Shown: positions 23,722 to 33,960 of the stretch, in pieces
Layout: each line of letters begins with the position of its first letter
How positions within the stretch are numbered: position 1 is the stretch's first letter
From: Penicillium oxalicum
Lineage: Eukaryota > Ascomycota > Eurotiomycetes > Eurotiales > Aspergillaceae
DNA: 64,000 nt
Direction of reading: 5' to 3'
NCBI RefSeq assembly: GCF_001723175.1
Contig: NC_064653.1
Span: 744,001 to 808,000, forward strand
Translations under genes and position numbers: made by a program
The notes under the pieces: generated by a model
Told to the model about the DNA's origin: nothing
Seen by the model: only the letters and a program-made list of their open reading frames with translations
Database searches by the model: none

Positions 23722-25539
23722 GGGTGGTCAGATGATCTGCGCTTGCGCCCCGGTGACGATGCAGTGGGAAGTTTGGATTCCCAGGTCTCTTACTGATTGT
23801 ACTCGAGGTACTGCCCTTTCTTTTTCCTTTTCACAGTATGAGGTGCTAGAATGACCTAGGGAGATAAATTAAGACTCTAGAAGACTAAGATGAATTCAGG
23901 ACAGAACTGAGGAGAGGTTGATACTCGACTGTAACACACACACAGAAAGAGAGAGAGAAAAGACACTCACCTGTAGTACCCAGTCATTCGTCATTTCTAC
24001 TACCATTGACAGAGTACCATCAAGTATACAAGTACAAAAGTACATACTAGTAAGTCACTACTAGTACGCCCCCCCCCCCATAATGTCCCTCGAGACGAAA
24101 CGAGACGAGCAAACCTCCCCTCCATCATCAAAAGCCCGAGAGACACCTTCTCGCCTCTTATTTTTGATGTTTGACAAGAAAATGACCGGTTTGACCTCCC
24201 TCCCGATCTCGAGGCTCATGAGCTAGATATTCAAATCTCGACAATCAATTCCCATCATCGAGTATTCACCTCGCCGGCAAGTTCCAATCTGTTTCAGAGC
24301 CCAGGCAGCGACGGTGCGCGGTCCATGTCAGTTCGACACAAATCACACATCTGGACGGGGGACTGGATCAAATGGGATCGTCAGTCTGGTTGTCAATGGG
24401 CCCGACGGGCGACTACTTCTGCTACTACTACAAGTACTAGTAGTACCTGACTATCGACGATTAACTGATCAAGTTCCTCACGATCGACTACTATGATCGT
24501 CCTACCCAAGACCCAACGGCCAATCCGATGACCAGCTGGGGCTGGAGACGGGAGACGGAAGATCCAGACCGGGTCTAGCCTCCCGCTTTCGACCTCTGTT
24601 TTTGTTTGTTTTTCCATATCAGGTCGTGTCCAAGGAGAGAGACGTTATGCGGAGACAAGAGTCAGAGTGTCACGAACAAAAGGATTCCCTCATTCCTCTG
24701 GTATATACATTCATTAAGTCCATTTACTCGAGTCCATGGCGCAGGAGAGGAGCCCTGCGCATCATGGGCCCATCAATCAGTGTCTATATCAACAAGAAAA
24801 ACAAGTCCCCCCCCCCCCCGCCGCGGGCAAGAGGAACGAAGAGAGCAAACATCAAAGAAGCAGTAGGTATCATGTACAAGCCATCTCCCCAGCGATCTCA
24901 GCCGATGATCCGAATCGTGCGCGAGAGAACGACGATCACGTAGACGTGATCGAACCGGTGAGCGAGACCCCGCGGAAGAGACAGGTGCGTGTGAAGAGAT
25001 AAAACGCATGGTCCGACTGTGTCCTGGGCTCGGTAGCCCGCGGGAGACCAAGTCGAGGATGCAAGGGCGACTAAATGTCCAAAAAGACAGAGAAAGAAAA
25101 AGAAAGAAAAAAAAAAAGCCCGGACAGGATGATCCACAATCATCCCGCAGCAAGAGAAAAAAAAAGATGTCGCTGAATTTCGCCAAAGATGCAGCCGTAG
25201 AAGAGGATTGAGAGATGAGGGGTAAGTGAAAAAAAAAAAGGGGGGGGGCGAGAGAGAAGAAGGGAAGAGAGGCGGGCGAGGCCGTAGAGTGTCCCTCGTC
25301 CGGGACCGGCACAATCACCCGCCCTGCAGCGACCGGTTGAATCAAGGTCGACGGTGAAGAAAATGAAGAGAGTCGGATCAAAGAGGGAGATGTTCGGAGA
25401 GCGCGTGTATCACATATCGTGTCAAAGTCGGAAAGGCTCCAGGGCTGGAGGAAGAAGGTCGAATGCGGATTAAAAAGAGGAAGGGGGAGACCAGAAGAAA
25501 TTGCAGACGGGCCGAAGGGTGGCTTCATCAAGTCCGCAC
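23120..25539. other. Repeat-rich intergenic region
   Basis: Contains a threefold TGTGAA hexamer repeat (about 23,608-23,627), a GA microsatellite (23,699-23,721), C runs at 24,069-24,079 and 24,807-24,819, an A11-G9 junction at 25,229-25,248, and two patches rich in ACTAGTAC-like palindromic words (about 24,045-24,070 and 24,425-24,450). Long frames on the minus strand (24,773-25,600) are Phe/Ser/Leu-rich translations of polypyrimidine tracts, and I do not accept them as genes. Confidence 0.55.
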
Positions 25540-25857
25540 TTAACCCAGCATGACCGCAGCCAGCGCTGTGCAAGTCAGACCGATGGCCATGCCGATCCAT
25601 GGAGTTTGGCCGAGAGAACCCTCACTGCGCGCCTGGAGGACATTGCGCGCGGCGCGCTTGTTCGACGGCGCTCTCTGCTTGGTGTGTACCGACGGGTCGG
25701 GCAGGTGATCCTTGTAGGACTCTGGTATCGTGGCAAACGGCGCACGCCGAACGAGCGAGTCGGTGTGGTGGACGAGGCTCGGGGTTTCAGGCGAGAGAGG
25801 TTCGGCCAGGACCGCGGCGGGCGCCAGGACGGCCAGGAAGATGCTGGAGGGTTTCAT
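25540..25857 (-). CDS. Small secreted protein, possibly GPI-anchored
   Basis: A 105-aa single-exon frame. It begins MKPSSIFLAVLAPAAVLAEP, a good signal peptide with a VLA cleavage site at about residue 18. The mature part has two dibasic Kex2-type sites (VRR at about 38-40, NKR at about 68-70) and ends in a hydrophobic segment (WIGMAIGLTCTALAAVMLG) preceded by small residues (SEGSLG), which resembles a GPI-anchor signal. It has no cysteine framework; the only Cys is in the C-terminal hydrophobic segment. No family recognised. The frame stays open far upstream (to 26436), but that part is low-complexity and Phe/Ser-rich, so the internal ATG at 25857 is chosen. Predicted location is the cell surface or wall. 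Confidence 0.55.
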   Translation of the reverse strand: MKPSSIFLAVLAPAAVLAEPLSPETPSLVHHTDSLVRRAPFATIPESYKDHLPDPSVHTKQRAPSNKRAARNVLQARSEGSLGQTPWIGMAIGLTCTALAAVMLG

Positions 25858-27696
25858 CGGGACGAGTTCTCGAGACGTGGATCGCCGGGGCCGCTGAGAG
25901 GACCACGCAAGAGGTGGAAGGGCGATGTGGAAGAAGGAACAGGTGGAATCTGATGCTCTTGAAACTTGAGAAGCTTCACAGAGGGGTGAAGAGGCCGTTA
26001 TGTTTGCGCGAAACAAGCAATGCCAAGGAGGTGCGGGTCGGAGAAAGCAATGTCCAGCGGTGGCAGTTGGCAAGGCAACGAACAGAGAGCAATCGATCAC
26101 GACGAGACCTCGATGGTGCGAACGTATCCAGGCCGCCTGCAAGGAACGAGAAATGGAAGAAGTGAGAAGAGAGGGGGGCAGTTCAGAAAGTAGAAGAACC
26201 AGAAGCACAATTGAGGCAGGGGGGGAAGAAGACGCCGCACAGGTGGACTTTGGTGGAGGTGTTGTGATGGGGGCGGAGGAGGCTGGTCCACGCAGGGGAA
26301 GCACGCCGAAAAAAAAAAAAAAAAAAAATAGGAACCAACCAGAAAAGGAGGGTCTTTGAACCTCGCTGGACAAATCAATTTGCAAAGACGCCAATAGAAC
26401 AGGGAAAAGAAAAAAAGGTAAAAGAAAGGTCAACACCTCAGGAGTCCATCCGGGGGTCTAGATGACCATGAAAAAAATGAGTTTGATGGACTCTCAATCC
26501 AGACTGGTCGAGAGGCACACAATCACCAGGGGTTCCTTATCCGTTGACCATTCTGGTGTATTGTCATGTATGACTGTATACAGTGCAATACACAATACCG
26601 ATTGACGGAAAGATGATTAGCGAATTGGCGACTGGACGTGGGAATCCACTTCCGTTGACGAAGTGGTCATCTTGGCCATGGTCGCCAAGGCTACCGTCCT
26701 ATTATGGAGGTTCTGATTGGTGCTGAGCACTAGGGCCTGACAGATGGGGCTATGTGGAGCCCTCGACTGGATGGAGTCTTATGGGCTCAAATCGCGGTTG
26801 ATGCGGGCGTACGCGTACACTGGTGGCAGAACTCAATGATACTGTAGGTGATACGATTTCAAGGAAGTGAGCAAGAAGATCAGGGCTTCGGGCGACTCCA
26901 TAATTCATGGAGGTCAGTGCTGTACTGTACTGATAATCGGACTATACAATACTGAATGTACCATACTGTACTATCCTGTAAGCTGTCTTTTCTCACACAG
27001 ACGTGGTCCCCCCCCCCCTGAGTGGGGGTTTTCATCAGCACAACCACGGCTCTCTGGCAACTTTCGCGCATCAACGGTGGAAAGGTTAAAAAACACAAAT
27101 TTAAAGGGGGAAGAAGCGGAACTCAGGAGCGGTCATTTCCGTCTCTCTCTTCGTTTTGGGAATTCGCGCCCGAGCCACTCAAGCCAAGTCCCAAGTCCGT
27201 GAGCTCGTCACGAAGATCAAGGACCCCAAGATTGTCGAATCGCCATTTCCATGAACTAGAGGAAATGAAGACAACGCGGAACTCATCATGTCCATTGTCC
27301 CAAATCATGAGGCCCTGAATGACCCCTATGTTGAATGTGTAGTCAATGCGAGGCCTCCAGTACACACTGGCTCACCGTACTTACGATGGTAATGGAATTT
27401 CCTCACTATGCTCGTCATGTTTAGGGGTTCAACGTGTCCGCTCCAAAGATCTGGACACCGATAGTCTCGTCCTCCCCCCCTGCCATGTGGAGAAGATTGC
27501 CTCTTCACAGTCAGACTCGCCAGTTCACTTGGCTTCCTACAAAGAAGGACCACAGTCCTCAACGGTCATCCTCGACCAAGTACCGTACCGGAGTGTCCTT
27601 CTCACCACCAGCGCCAATCAGCCAAGCCAAACGCGAGGGGCGCGAGCTGCTCCTTTTTCACATTTGACGATCTCGACAGGCCGAAGGGGGACTCAC

Positions 27697-27697
<1 letters not shown>

Positions 27698-27733
<36 letters not shown>
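27698..27733. repeat. (TC)18 microsatellite
   Basis: Perfect TC dinucleotide repeat. An open frame from 27,346 runs into it, giving a Ser-Leu repeat, and is rejected as a gene. Confidence 0.95.
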
Positions 27734-27736
<3 letters not shown>

Positions 27737-27954
27737 AGATCCATTCGCGATGGTCAATTCTCACGACTCACTAGTGTTGCGGTGCGCATCCACCACACTG
27801 GTTTAATCTAATTAACCTTGTAGTCTCTCGGGTCTCGCCCACTTTCGACACCAGGGAAATCTATCCCGACGAGTCGATAGTACCGTACTGTACCGTGAAC
27901 GCAATGAAATACAGTCTCTTAACTGTATATAACCATACACCAGACGGTGTGTAA

Positions 27955-27971
27955 CGGTGTACTGTACACCG
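27955..27971. repeat. Perfect 8-bp inverted repeat around one base
   Basis: CGGTGTAC-T-GTACACCG, a perfect interrupted palindrome in intergenic DNA with neighbouring TACTGTAC-like words. Symmetric sites of this shape are typical of dimeric DNA-binding proteins, and the CGG/CCG ends resemble zinc-cluster half-sites; no role is shown. Confidence 0.6.
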
Positions 27972-28857
27972 AGAAGATAGAAACTGGAAATCCCGAAGCC
28001 CATCAACAAGCCCCGACGTAATGATCATCACGAGGCTGACAGGAACGGGGGCCCTCCAGGGGCGGGTTGCATCATCGTGGATCATCGTCGCGGCATCCCG
28101 AGATTGATGGATTGATGTGCAGTGTACCCTTCCATTCTGGGAACGCACGGGAAAAGACGAGAGACGACCAAACTACTCGTTGGAAGGGACACTAATGCAT
28201 CTTGGCAGCCCAGCTCTTCCGGTCCCGCAGGTCAGTATGAAGACAAGCTTTCAGGAGTGCTACAGTACTTTTCAAGATATCGGTACCTTGAATCGTGGAT
28301 GGTTTGATCTGGAACTGTGACTCGCTAGCTCATGTTGTGGATTGTGTATTTTGCCCTCGTCTGGTCGATACCTCGCTGTCATGTGCTCGGTGGCTAAAGT
28401 CGAGAGCTTACGATTGTGATTGTGCGACAGTATGGAGGTACGTATGGTGCCGCCTGAAGCAGTATATCGTACTACTAGGTCACTAGTACTACTAGTTGGA
28501 GCTAGTTACTAAGGTATCATGTATCAAAGTACATTGGGAATACTCGAGTGATAGGCATCACGTTGCATGCATATTGATCGAGACCGGCTGCCCGAGCTCG
28601 CATCTACTTACCCCTCCAGATGGAAGCCCAGGCCAAAAACTCGTCACATCGTTCCTCAAGCCCTGCTTTACTCAAAGACACAAAAACCGCAGAGAGACAG
28701 ATGGATAAACGGCGACTTATTAGAATACCAATAGCAAAAGAAGTTTTGTTTTCAAAGAAAAAATAGGTTCTTTCGTGATACTATTCAAAATGGGATGAAG
28801 CAACGGTGTAGATATCCCTTGGTGGAATGCGAGAGGGGACGCATCGGTCATGCCCTC

Positions 28858-30657
28858 TCACAAGATATCGTCCCAATTGGGCATGACTGTAAACTTGCCG
28901 CAAAGCTGACCCATGGACCAGACCCGATTTTCACTATCATCCCGGGGAGGAGCCCCATCCTCTTCTTCTGGTGGACGAGATACAATCACCGCCTCCTGCA
29001 CAAAGTCCACGGTGGTGGCACGGTCAAGATCGAAACTGATGCCGCCCCAATTGAGCGTGACCCGCCCCGACTGGTGCACATTCAGTTTACCAACCCGACC
29101 TGCGGGAAGGGCCCATTCCGTGGCAGCGGTGATGACCTTGGGAACATCAGAGGCACCATCCTCCACGACCTGAACTTCCTCGCCTTCCGTCTTCACGGCC
29201 GGCTCCGTGGGCTGCTCAGCCCGCTCCGGTTGTGTTGGAGCCGCACTCGTCGATGGATGCGGCGAAGTGGTGTGGGAGATGGTGAGGTTGGGGGTCATCG
29301 GAGGGAATTGCATGAGGAACAATTGGCCCACCAGAGCCTGGTTGGTGGTATTATCTTCGGTGTCATCGTCGGCCTCTTCGTCGTCTCCGTCTTGAGTTTC
29401 CGTAGATGGCTCCACGGCAGGCTCGCCTTCGGCAGCAGATGGCTCGGCGGCAGTGGATGTCGGTTCTGTAGATTTGACGATCTCTTCATAGTACAACAGA
29501 TTGCGGACGTGATTCAGATCTTCCAAGTGGCGATCATACTCGTCAATTTCTTCTTTCGTGCGAAGTAGCTCTCTGGGGTCCCTGCGGACCTCGACGGGTT
29601 TCTGGGCTGCAATGGGTTCGGGCTCGGTTTCGGATTGGGCTGGGTCGGGCGTTGACAGTTCGCGAGGGCTCGACACCTTTCGGCGAACTCGGACTCTTTG
29701 GGTAGGTAGGAAGCCATCGTCATCATGCGGCACATCGGCCATGAGCGTGTCAGCATCGTCCGTGGGCTCGGCCTTCACTCGCGGTTCGTCCACTGGCGGC
29801 GGCGGCGCTGCAGCAGGCTCGGCCTCCTTGGCCTTGGCCTCTGCGACCTTGGCCGCTTCCAGCTTTTGACGAGCCTCATCGGTCTTGGCTGTGCTGGATT
29901 CCATATTCACGCTGATCACACGTTCCTCATGCTGCAGGCGAGTCACCCGCACAGGTCGCAATCCCTCGCGGGTGCGCATGGGAATCTTGCCCTTGATCTG
30001 TTTCGTGTCCGTCTCGTCTTCATCATCGCTCTCCAGCCCAATCTGGTCAATGCTGATGCGCAGGCCCTCTTCGTCGTCTTCTTCTGAATCGTAGTCCATG
30101 CCACTTCCACCACTGATTCCAGACCGGAATCGACTTCGCGCACCACCGCCAAAACCACCACCTCCCCCTGCCCCATAACCTCCAAAGCCGCCGCCACGAC
30201 CCCGTCGTGCGCCTCCAATGCCAGACCCAAAGGGTCCATTCGCACCCATCCCCATCGGTCCGCCCCGGCCACGGAAGGCACCCCGTCCACCACGGCTTCC
30301 TCGTCCTCGTTGAATGGCCGCGGCTTCGCGGAGTCGCTCGTTTAATCGTTCTTGCTCGCGTTTCTCAATCGCGTCACGCTCTTCTTTGCTTCGACGTACG
30401 ACCGCCTTGGGCTTGTATTTCATCACAGGCTTGGCCTGCTCGCCGCCAAGGGCAGTAGGTGGTCGATTCGCCGGAGGAATGCTTCCGGAAGGTTTGCGGT
30501 TCTTGAGTGATTGTAGGCGCTGAACCGGACGACCAGCGGGACCGGGCGTCGTGCTTGGGGTTGATGTACCGGAGTCGGTGCCATTTTGAGGGGTTGAGGC
30601 AGTCGCGTTTGCTGTACTTGCGGGGGCTGCGCGGCGAGCGCTTGCCTTGGGAGGCAT
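28858..30657 (-). CDS. RNA polymerase III subunit RPC4/Rpc53
   Basis: Subunit of nuclear RNA polymerase III; with Rpc37 it functions in initiation, termination and reinitiation on tRNA and 5S genes. 599 aa, one exon. N-terminal Ala/Ser/Thr/Pro-rich segment, then a basic KPVMKYKPKAVVRRSKEER block, and an RGG/Gly-rich stretch (RGRGSRGGRGAFRGRGG, about residues 130-190) that also contains SRFRSGISGG. The acidic middle is followed by the conserved C-terminal RPC4 domain (WALPAGRVGKLNVHQSGRV, LNWGGISFDL) and the terminal PNWDDIL. The start is the ATG before PPKASARRAAP; the frame continues 121 codons further upstream without family resemblance. CACGTG lies at 31,017-31,022 in the upstream region. 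The zinc-cluster regulator upstream is on the same strand. Confidence 0.93.
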   Translation of the reverse strand: MPPKASARRAAPASTANATASTPQNGTDSGTSTPSTTPGPAGRPVQRLQSLKNRKPSGSIPPANRPPTALGGEQAKPVMKYKPKAVVRRSKEERDAIEKREQERLNERLREAAAIQRGRGSRGGRGAFRGRGGPMGMGANGPFGSGIGGARRGRGGGFGGYGAGGGGGFGGGARSRFRSGISGGSGMDYDSEEDDEEGLRISIDQIGLESDDEDETDTKQIKGKIPMRTREGLRPVRVTRLQHEERVISVNMESSTAKTDEARQKLEAAKVAEAKAKEAEPAAAPPPPVDEPRVKAEPTDDADTLMADVPHDDDGFLPTQRVRVRRKVSSPRELSTPDPAQSETEPEPIAAQKPVEVRRDPRELLRTKEEIDEYDRHLEDLNHVRNLLYYEEIVKSTEPTSTAAEPSAAEGEPAVEPSTETQDGDDEEADDDTEDNTTNQALVGQLFLMQFPPMTPNLTISHTTSPHPSTSAAPTQPERAEQPTEPAVKTEGEEVQVVEDGASDVPKVITAATEWALPAGRVGKLNVHQSGRVTLNWGGISFDLDRATTVDFVQEAVIVSRPPEEEDGAPPRDDSENRVWSMGQLCGKFTVMPNWDDIL

Positions 30658-31961
30658 GTTTGCTTCAAGCTGCGACGGCAAGACGCCGTTGGCGTCCTGC
30701 TTGATTGGATGAAAAGATGTTTCAGGCGAAAGACGCCCACTGACTTTGACACTGATGTATAAACTTTTGTGCAGCTTTGGCCCCGAGTCCCTCAAATCAG
30801 CACACTCCAGCCAAAACACCCGAAGCAAGTTTGGCAATGTCGATATCAATGTCTTTTCTAAGACTACCCCCCAAAAAAAATCTGGATGCGATTCTCTCTC
30901 TTCCGCGTCGAAAATGCAGCGGGGCGATTTGCTACCATACACCGCCTTCGAGCACTTATCGGCGGCAGAGCATCTATCGATTGAGGCTTTTGATTGGCGA
31001 ACAGGGCTCGGTGACTCCACGTGATCTCGCCGTATGCATTATCGGTCAATTGCGACCTGACTTCGAGGCAACAGTCAGGCAGACTGAGGGGTCCCTCGTT
31101 CGGCTTCTGGGTGAGTTACATTATTTCGATACTTTCGATTGACATTTTCCGAACAAGGAGGAGGTTGTGTGGCTAAGATGAAATTTTGTGGTTCAATTCG
31201 ACCCCGTGTCACGGTTGCACAAGACCTGAGGAAGTATATAAATCTCGGGTAGCACCAGGTACTCCTCCAGTCAGGTGCAATCTTAGTCCCAAACCCAGTC
31301 CTAGATACCTTCCAAGTTATCCGTGTCTCCTATTAGGTACAAATACCTGGTACATCCAACATGTAGTATGCGCACACTCATTTGAACCAAATGCCTACAT
31401 AAATCTAGAAAATGTTCATGATCTAGCTACCTGATCAAACACCAAGCAGTGACCTCGGGAGACACTGGGCGAAAAGATGATTCAGTATGAAGAACTCTAA
31501 TTTCAATGACTTCTGAAGGAGTGTTTTAAAGTGACAAGAATAGACTCGATAGATAGTAAGCTGGAAACACAGACGCCGAAATAGCGGAGGCACACAGAAT
31601 AATAAATTGAGCCGCTGTACGTCGTGAAAACGGAACCGAGAACCCGACCTTATGTGAGCCGAAAGGGAGTGTAGGAAGGTATGTGTGGTGGTAAGGAGTG
31701 TTCAGGGTTTCCGGCAATGATTCCACTGATGATCGTCTCCAGAGAGGGAGAACGTAGATGTGAATGCGATAGATGGGAGAGCGAATGAGGTAGGCAAGCG
31801 TTCGCCGCTTGACTTCAATGTGAGGGGGACCTTGAATGTCATGGGATCTGAAGCCATAGACAAGAGGCCGACACCGCCTCCGGATAAGGCGCCAAGATTT
31901 GGACACTCAAGTCACGGAAGCAGACGAGAGCGGGGTGGAACAGAATCCAGGAAGGATGCGA
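30658..31961. other. Intergenic: Rpc53 promoter and regulator 3' flank
   Basis: Holds the Rpc53 promoter (minus-strand CCAAT boxes at 30,704-30,708 and 30,993-30,997; CACGTG at 31,017-31,022) and the 3' flank of the upstream regulator. No gene seen. Confidence 0.55.
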
Positions 31962-33960
31962 CTAGCGCTTTCGCTTCTTGTTCTTGTCCGCAGTTTCAGA
32001 GTCGACAAGAGGTGCGCTCACGGGCAAAGGTGGCTCATGTCGCTCTTCCTCCAGCTCATCGGCATTCTTTTTCACGGGGACTCCCATGTGACGACCGTAT
32101 CGACCCTTGCGGCCATTGCCTTCGTCCTCGCTGACGCAGCCGTCAATGCCGATGCCGGCATCCTTGCATCGCCCGCATGGGCGCTGGCGATCGCAGCCTT
32201 TCTTGCTCTTGCGGCAGCGCTGGCAGCGAGGCTTAGTTGACAGATCTTCCTCATCCGCACCCAATTGATGCTGGAAGTTGACAGAGCCATTGGAGACCTT
32301 TCGGGAAGAGCTGGGGCTGAGAGGTGGCGCCGGCACGACGGGTTTCTCGGTCTGCTTGCGCACCGTGGATTGGCCATTCTTGCTCTTGGCCTGTTTGGCC
32401 GGCGGCTTGGTAGTCCGAACTTTGGCAGAGGACGGACGGCTTCTAGGCTTCTTGGCTTTGGGAACATACTCCTTGTAGAGAACGTCTTCCTCGCCTTCGC
32501 TCTTGATGCCGTCATCTGCCCCGTCGGAACTGTGCTCGCTGCTATCCGCACTGGGAAGAATGTCATCAAGGCGTTTGTGGTGACGCTTGATGGCACCAGG
32601 CGGGAGCATCGGGCTTGAGTCCAGCCGGCGACGAGCCGGAAGATCATCTTCATCTTCGCTGAAATCTTCGCCATCGCTGGTAGCGCCCGCGGAAGAAGCA
32701 GCATCAGCAACACCACTGAACGCATCATCGACCGTCGAGGCTGATGTGCGACCGTGAGAGAAATTTGATGCATCGCCCAAGCGAATCAGTTGCATGGCAA
32801 CATCCTCGTCGGAAATGCAGCTTGCAATGGTCGGATCCGGGGTCGGAAGCACACCATGGCCGCTCACACGGCTGCCCGAATTGCCGTATGGAGTTCGGTG
32901 CACGTGGTCGGGGACCATAGGTGTCGCATAGACAGCGTTACGCCCAGCACTGTACTCGCTATTCCCGTAACTTTGCGGCGACGGAAGCGCATTCTGGTAG
33001 TTATAAGGGCGATGAGTGGGACGAGCAAAAGGAGAACCAGCGCCTTCTTGACCCACCGAACGGCGTTGAGGGGAAATGGAGGAGGTCGAAGTTGTAAGAG
33101 GAACTTGAGGAGGAGCGAAGAGAGGCAATTCCTATGATGAGAGAGAACAAATGTTAGTCTCAACCGGCCATCAAAAGCGAACACGGACAATAGGTAAAAA
33201 TCACGCGCGCAGCGCCAGGAAGTTCATGAGAAAGCTCGAGGGTTCGTAGTTTTGGGAAGCTTACCGAACTGTCAAACTTTGGTCGCTTGCGCCGGCCATC
33301 TTGCAGTATGTTTTCCATACTGATATCGGAGCTGGCAAATGTGTCCCCGCGCGTTTTGCGACTATAGGTTGACTCGCTGTCGCTGAGCCCAAGGTCCTCT
33401 TCCGGGTATCCGGCATGACTGGAACCCCGGCTCTTCAGGCCGCTCCGGGAAGCCTGCTTGTGTTGCGAAGCGCTGCGGCGACTGCGGTTTGATGGAGACA
33501 CGCTGCGCTTCCTGGCAAGACGTGATGATGGGCGCGATGCTTGTTCCATGCTGGAGACCATGCTCTCAGTCATCTGGAACGGCTCCCCCAGACTGGGCCG
33601 CTTGCGCTCCGTGGGGTAGCCAGCATAGCAGGATTCTCCAAATGATTGAATGGGAATCACTCTCACATACACAGTCCCATTATTCTTCAGATTTTCATAC
33701 CTTGCGATGAGGGTTGTCCCATGTTCATCCTCGAAGCTTACTCCACTGGCTGTACCATCGTAGATGCCATAGAAATTTTTCACGGTGGTGACGATGGAAT
33801 CCGTGGTATCGTGAGGGTAGATCTGAACGCGCATCGGGATCCGAGCCCGCACCTTGGAGTTCTCGTCCAGGAGAAGCTCAAAAGCGACATTTTTAGGGGT
33901 CGGGGGCCTTTGCGACTGGTCTCTTCCCAAGACATCCGCCTTCACTAAGGAATCGGCCAT
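31962..33960 (-). CDS. Regulator with C-terminal Zn(II)2Cys6 cluster and N-terminal globular domain
   Basis: Predicted nuclear transcription regulator, 621 aa, exons 33960-33265 and 33131-31962 (133-nt intron, GTAAGC donor). Residues about 15-110 form a compact, conserved-looking domain (VAFELLLDENSKVRARIPMR, TTVKNFYGIYDG, TLIARYENLKNNGTVYVRV) that looks like a ubiquitin-like/PB1-type fold; this is inference. A long Ser-rich, charged disordered region follows. The binuclear zinc cluster is near the C-terminus (about residues 525-560): CQRC-RKSKKG-C-DRQRP-C-GR-C-KDAGIGIDG-C, i.e. CX2CX6CX5CX2CX9C. The last spacing is slightly longer than the usual 6-8. It ends in a Lys/Arg tail (NKKRKR) that could be a nuclear localisation signal. 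Most zinc-cluster proteins carry the cluster at the N-terminus with a fungal-specific domain behind it; this one has neither arrangement. An alternative start 33 bases upstream (33993) is possible. Confidence 0.85.

Larger units (their letters stand above)
25858..28857. other. Intergenic region with palindromic TACTGTAC words
   Basis: Three kilobases with no accepted gene. It holds an A-rich homopolymer near 26,310-26,330, an 11-C run at 27,008-27,018, a (TC)18 microsatellite at 27,698-27,733, repeated TACTGTA/TGTACTG words (26,920-26,975 and 27,880-27,971), and ACTAGTACTACTAGT-like words near 28,470-28,500. The last 150 bases before 28,857 are probably the 3' UTR of the Rpc53 gene. Confidence 0.5.

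Noticed and set aside
24773..25600. 275-codon minus-strand frame rich in Phe, Ser and Leu
   Set aside because: Low-complexity translation of polypyrimidine tracts; no domain and no supporting splice structure.
25599..26165. 188-codon + strand frame opposite the small secreted protein
   Set aside because: Arg/Gly-rich with no features; the minus strand offers a signal peptide and a sensible short protein.
27346..27774. 142-codon + strand frame
   Set aside because: Runs into the (TC)18 microsatellite and has no protein-like region before it.
28795..29568. 257-codon + strand frame
   Set aside because: Antisense shadow of the Rpc53 gene.
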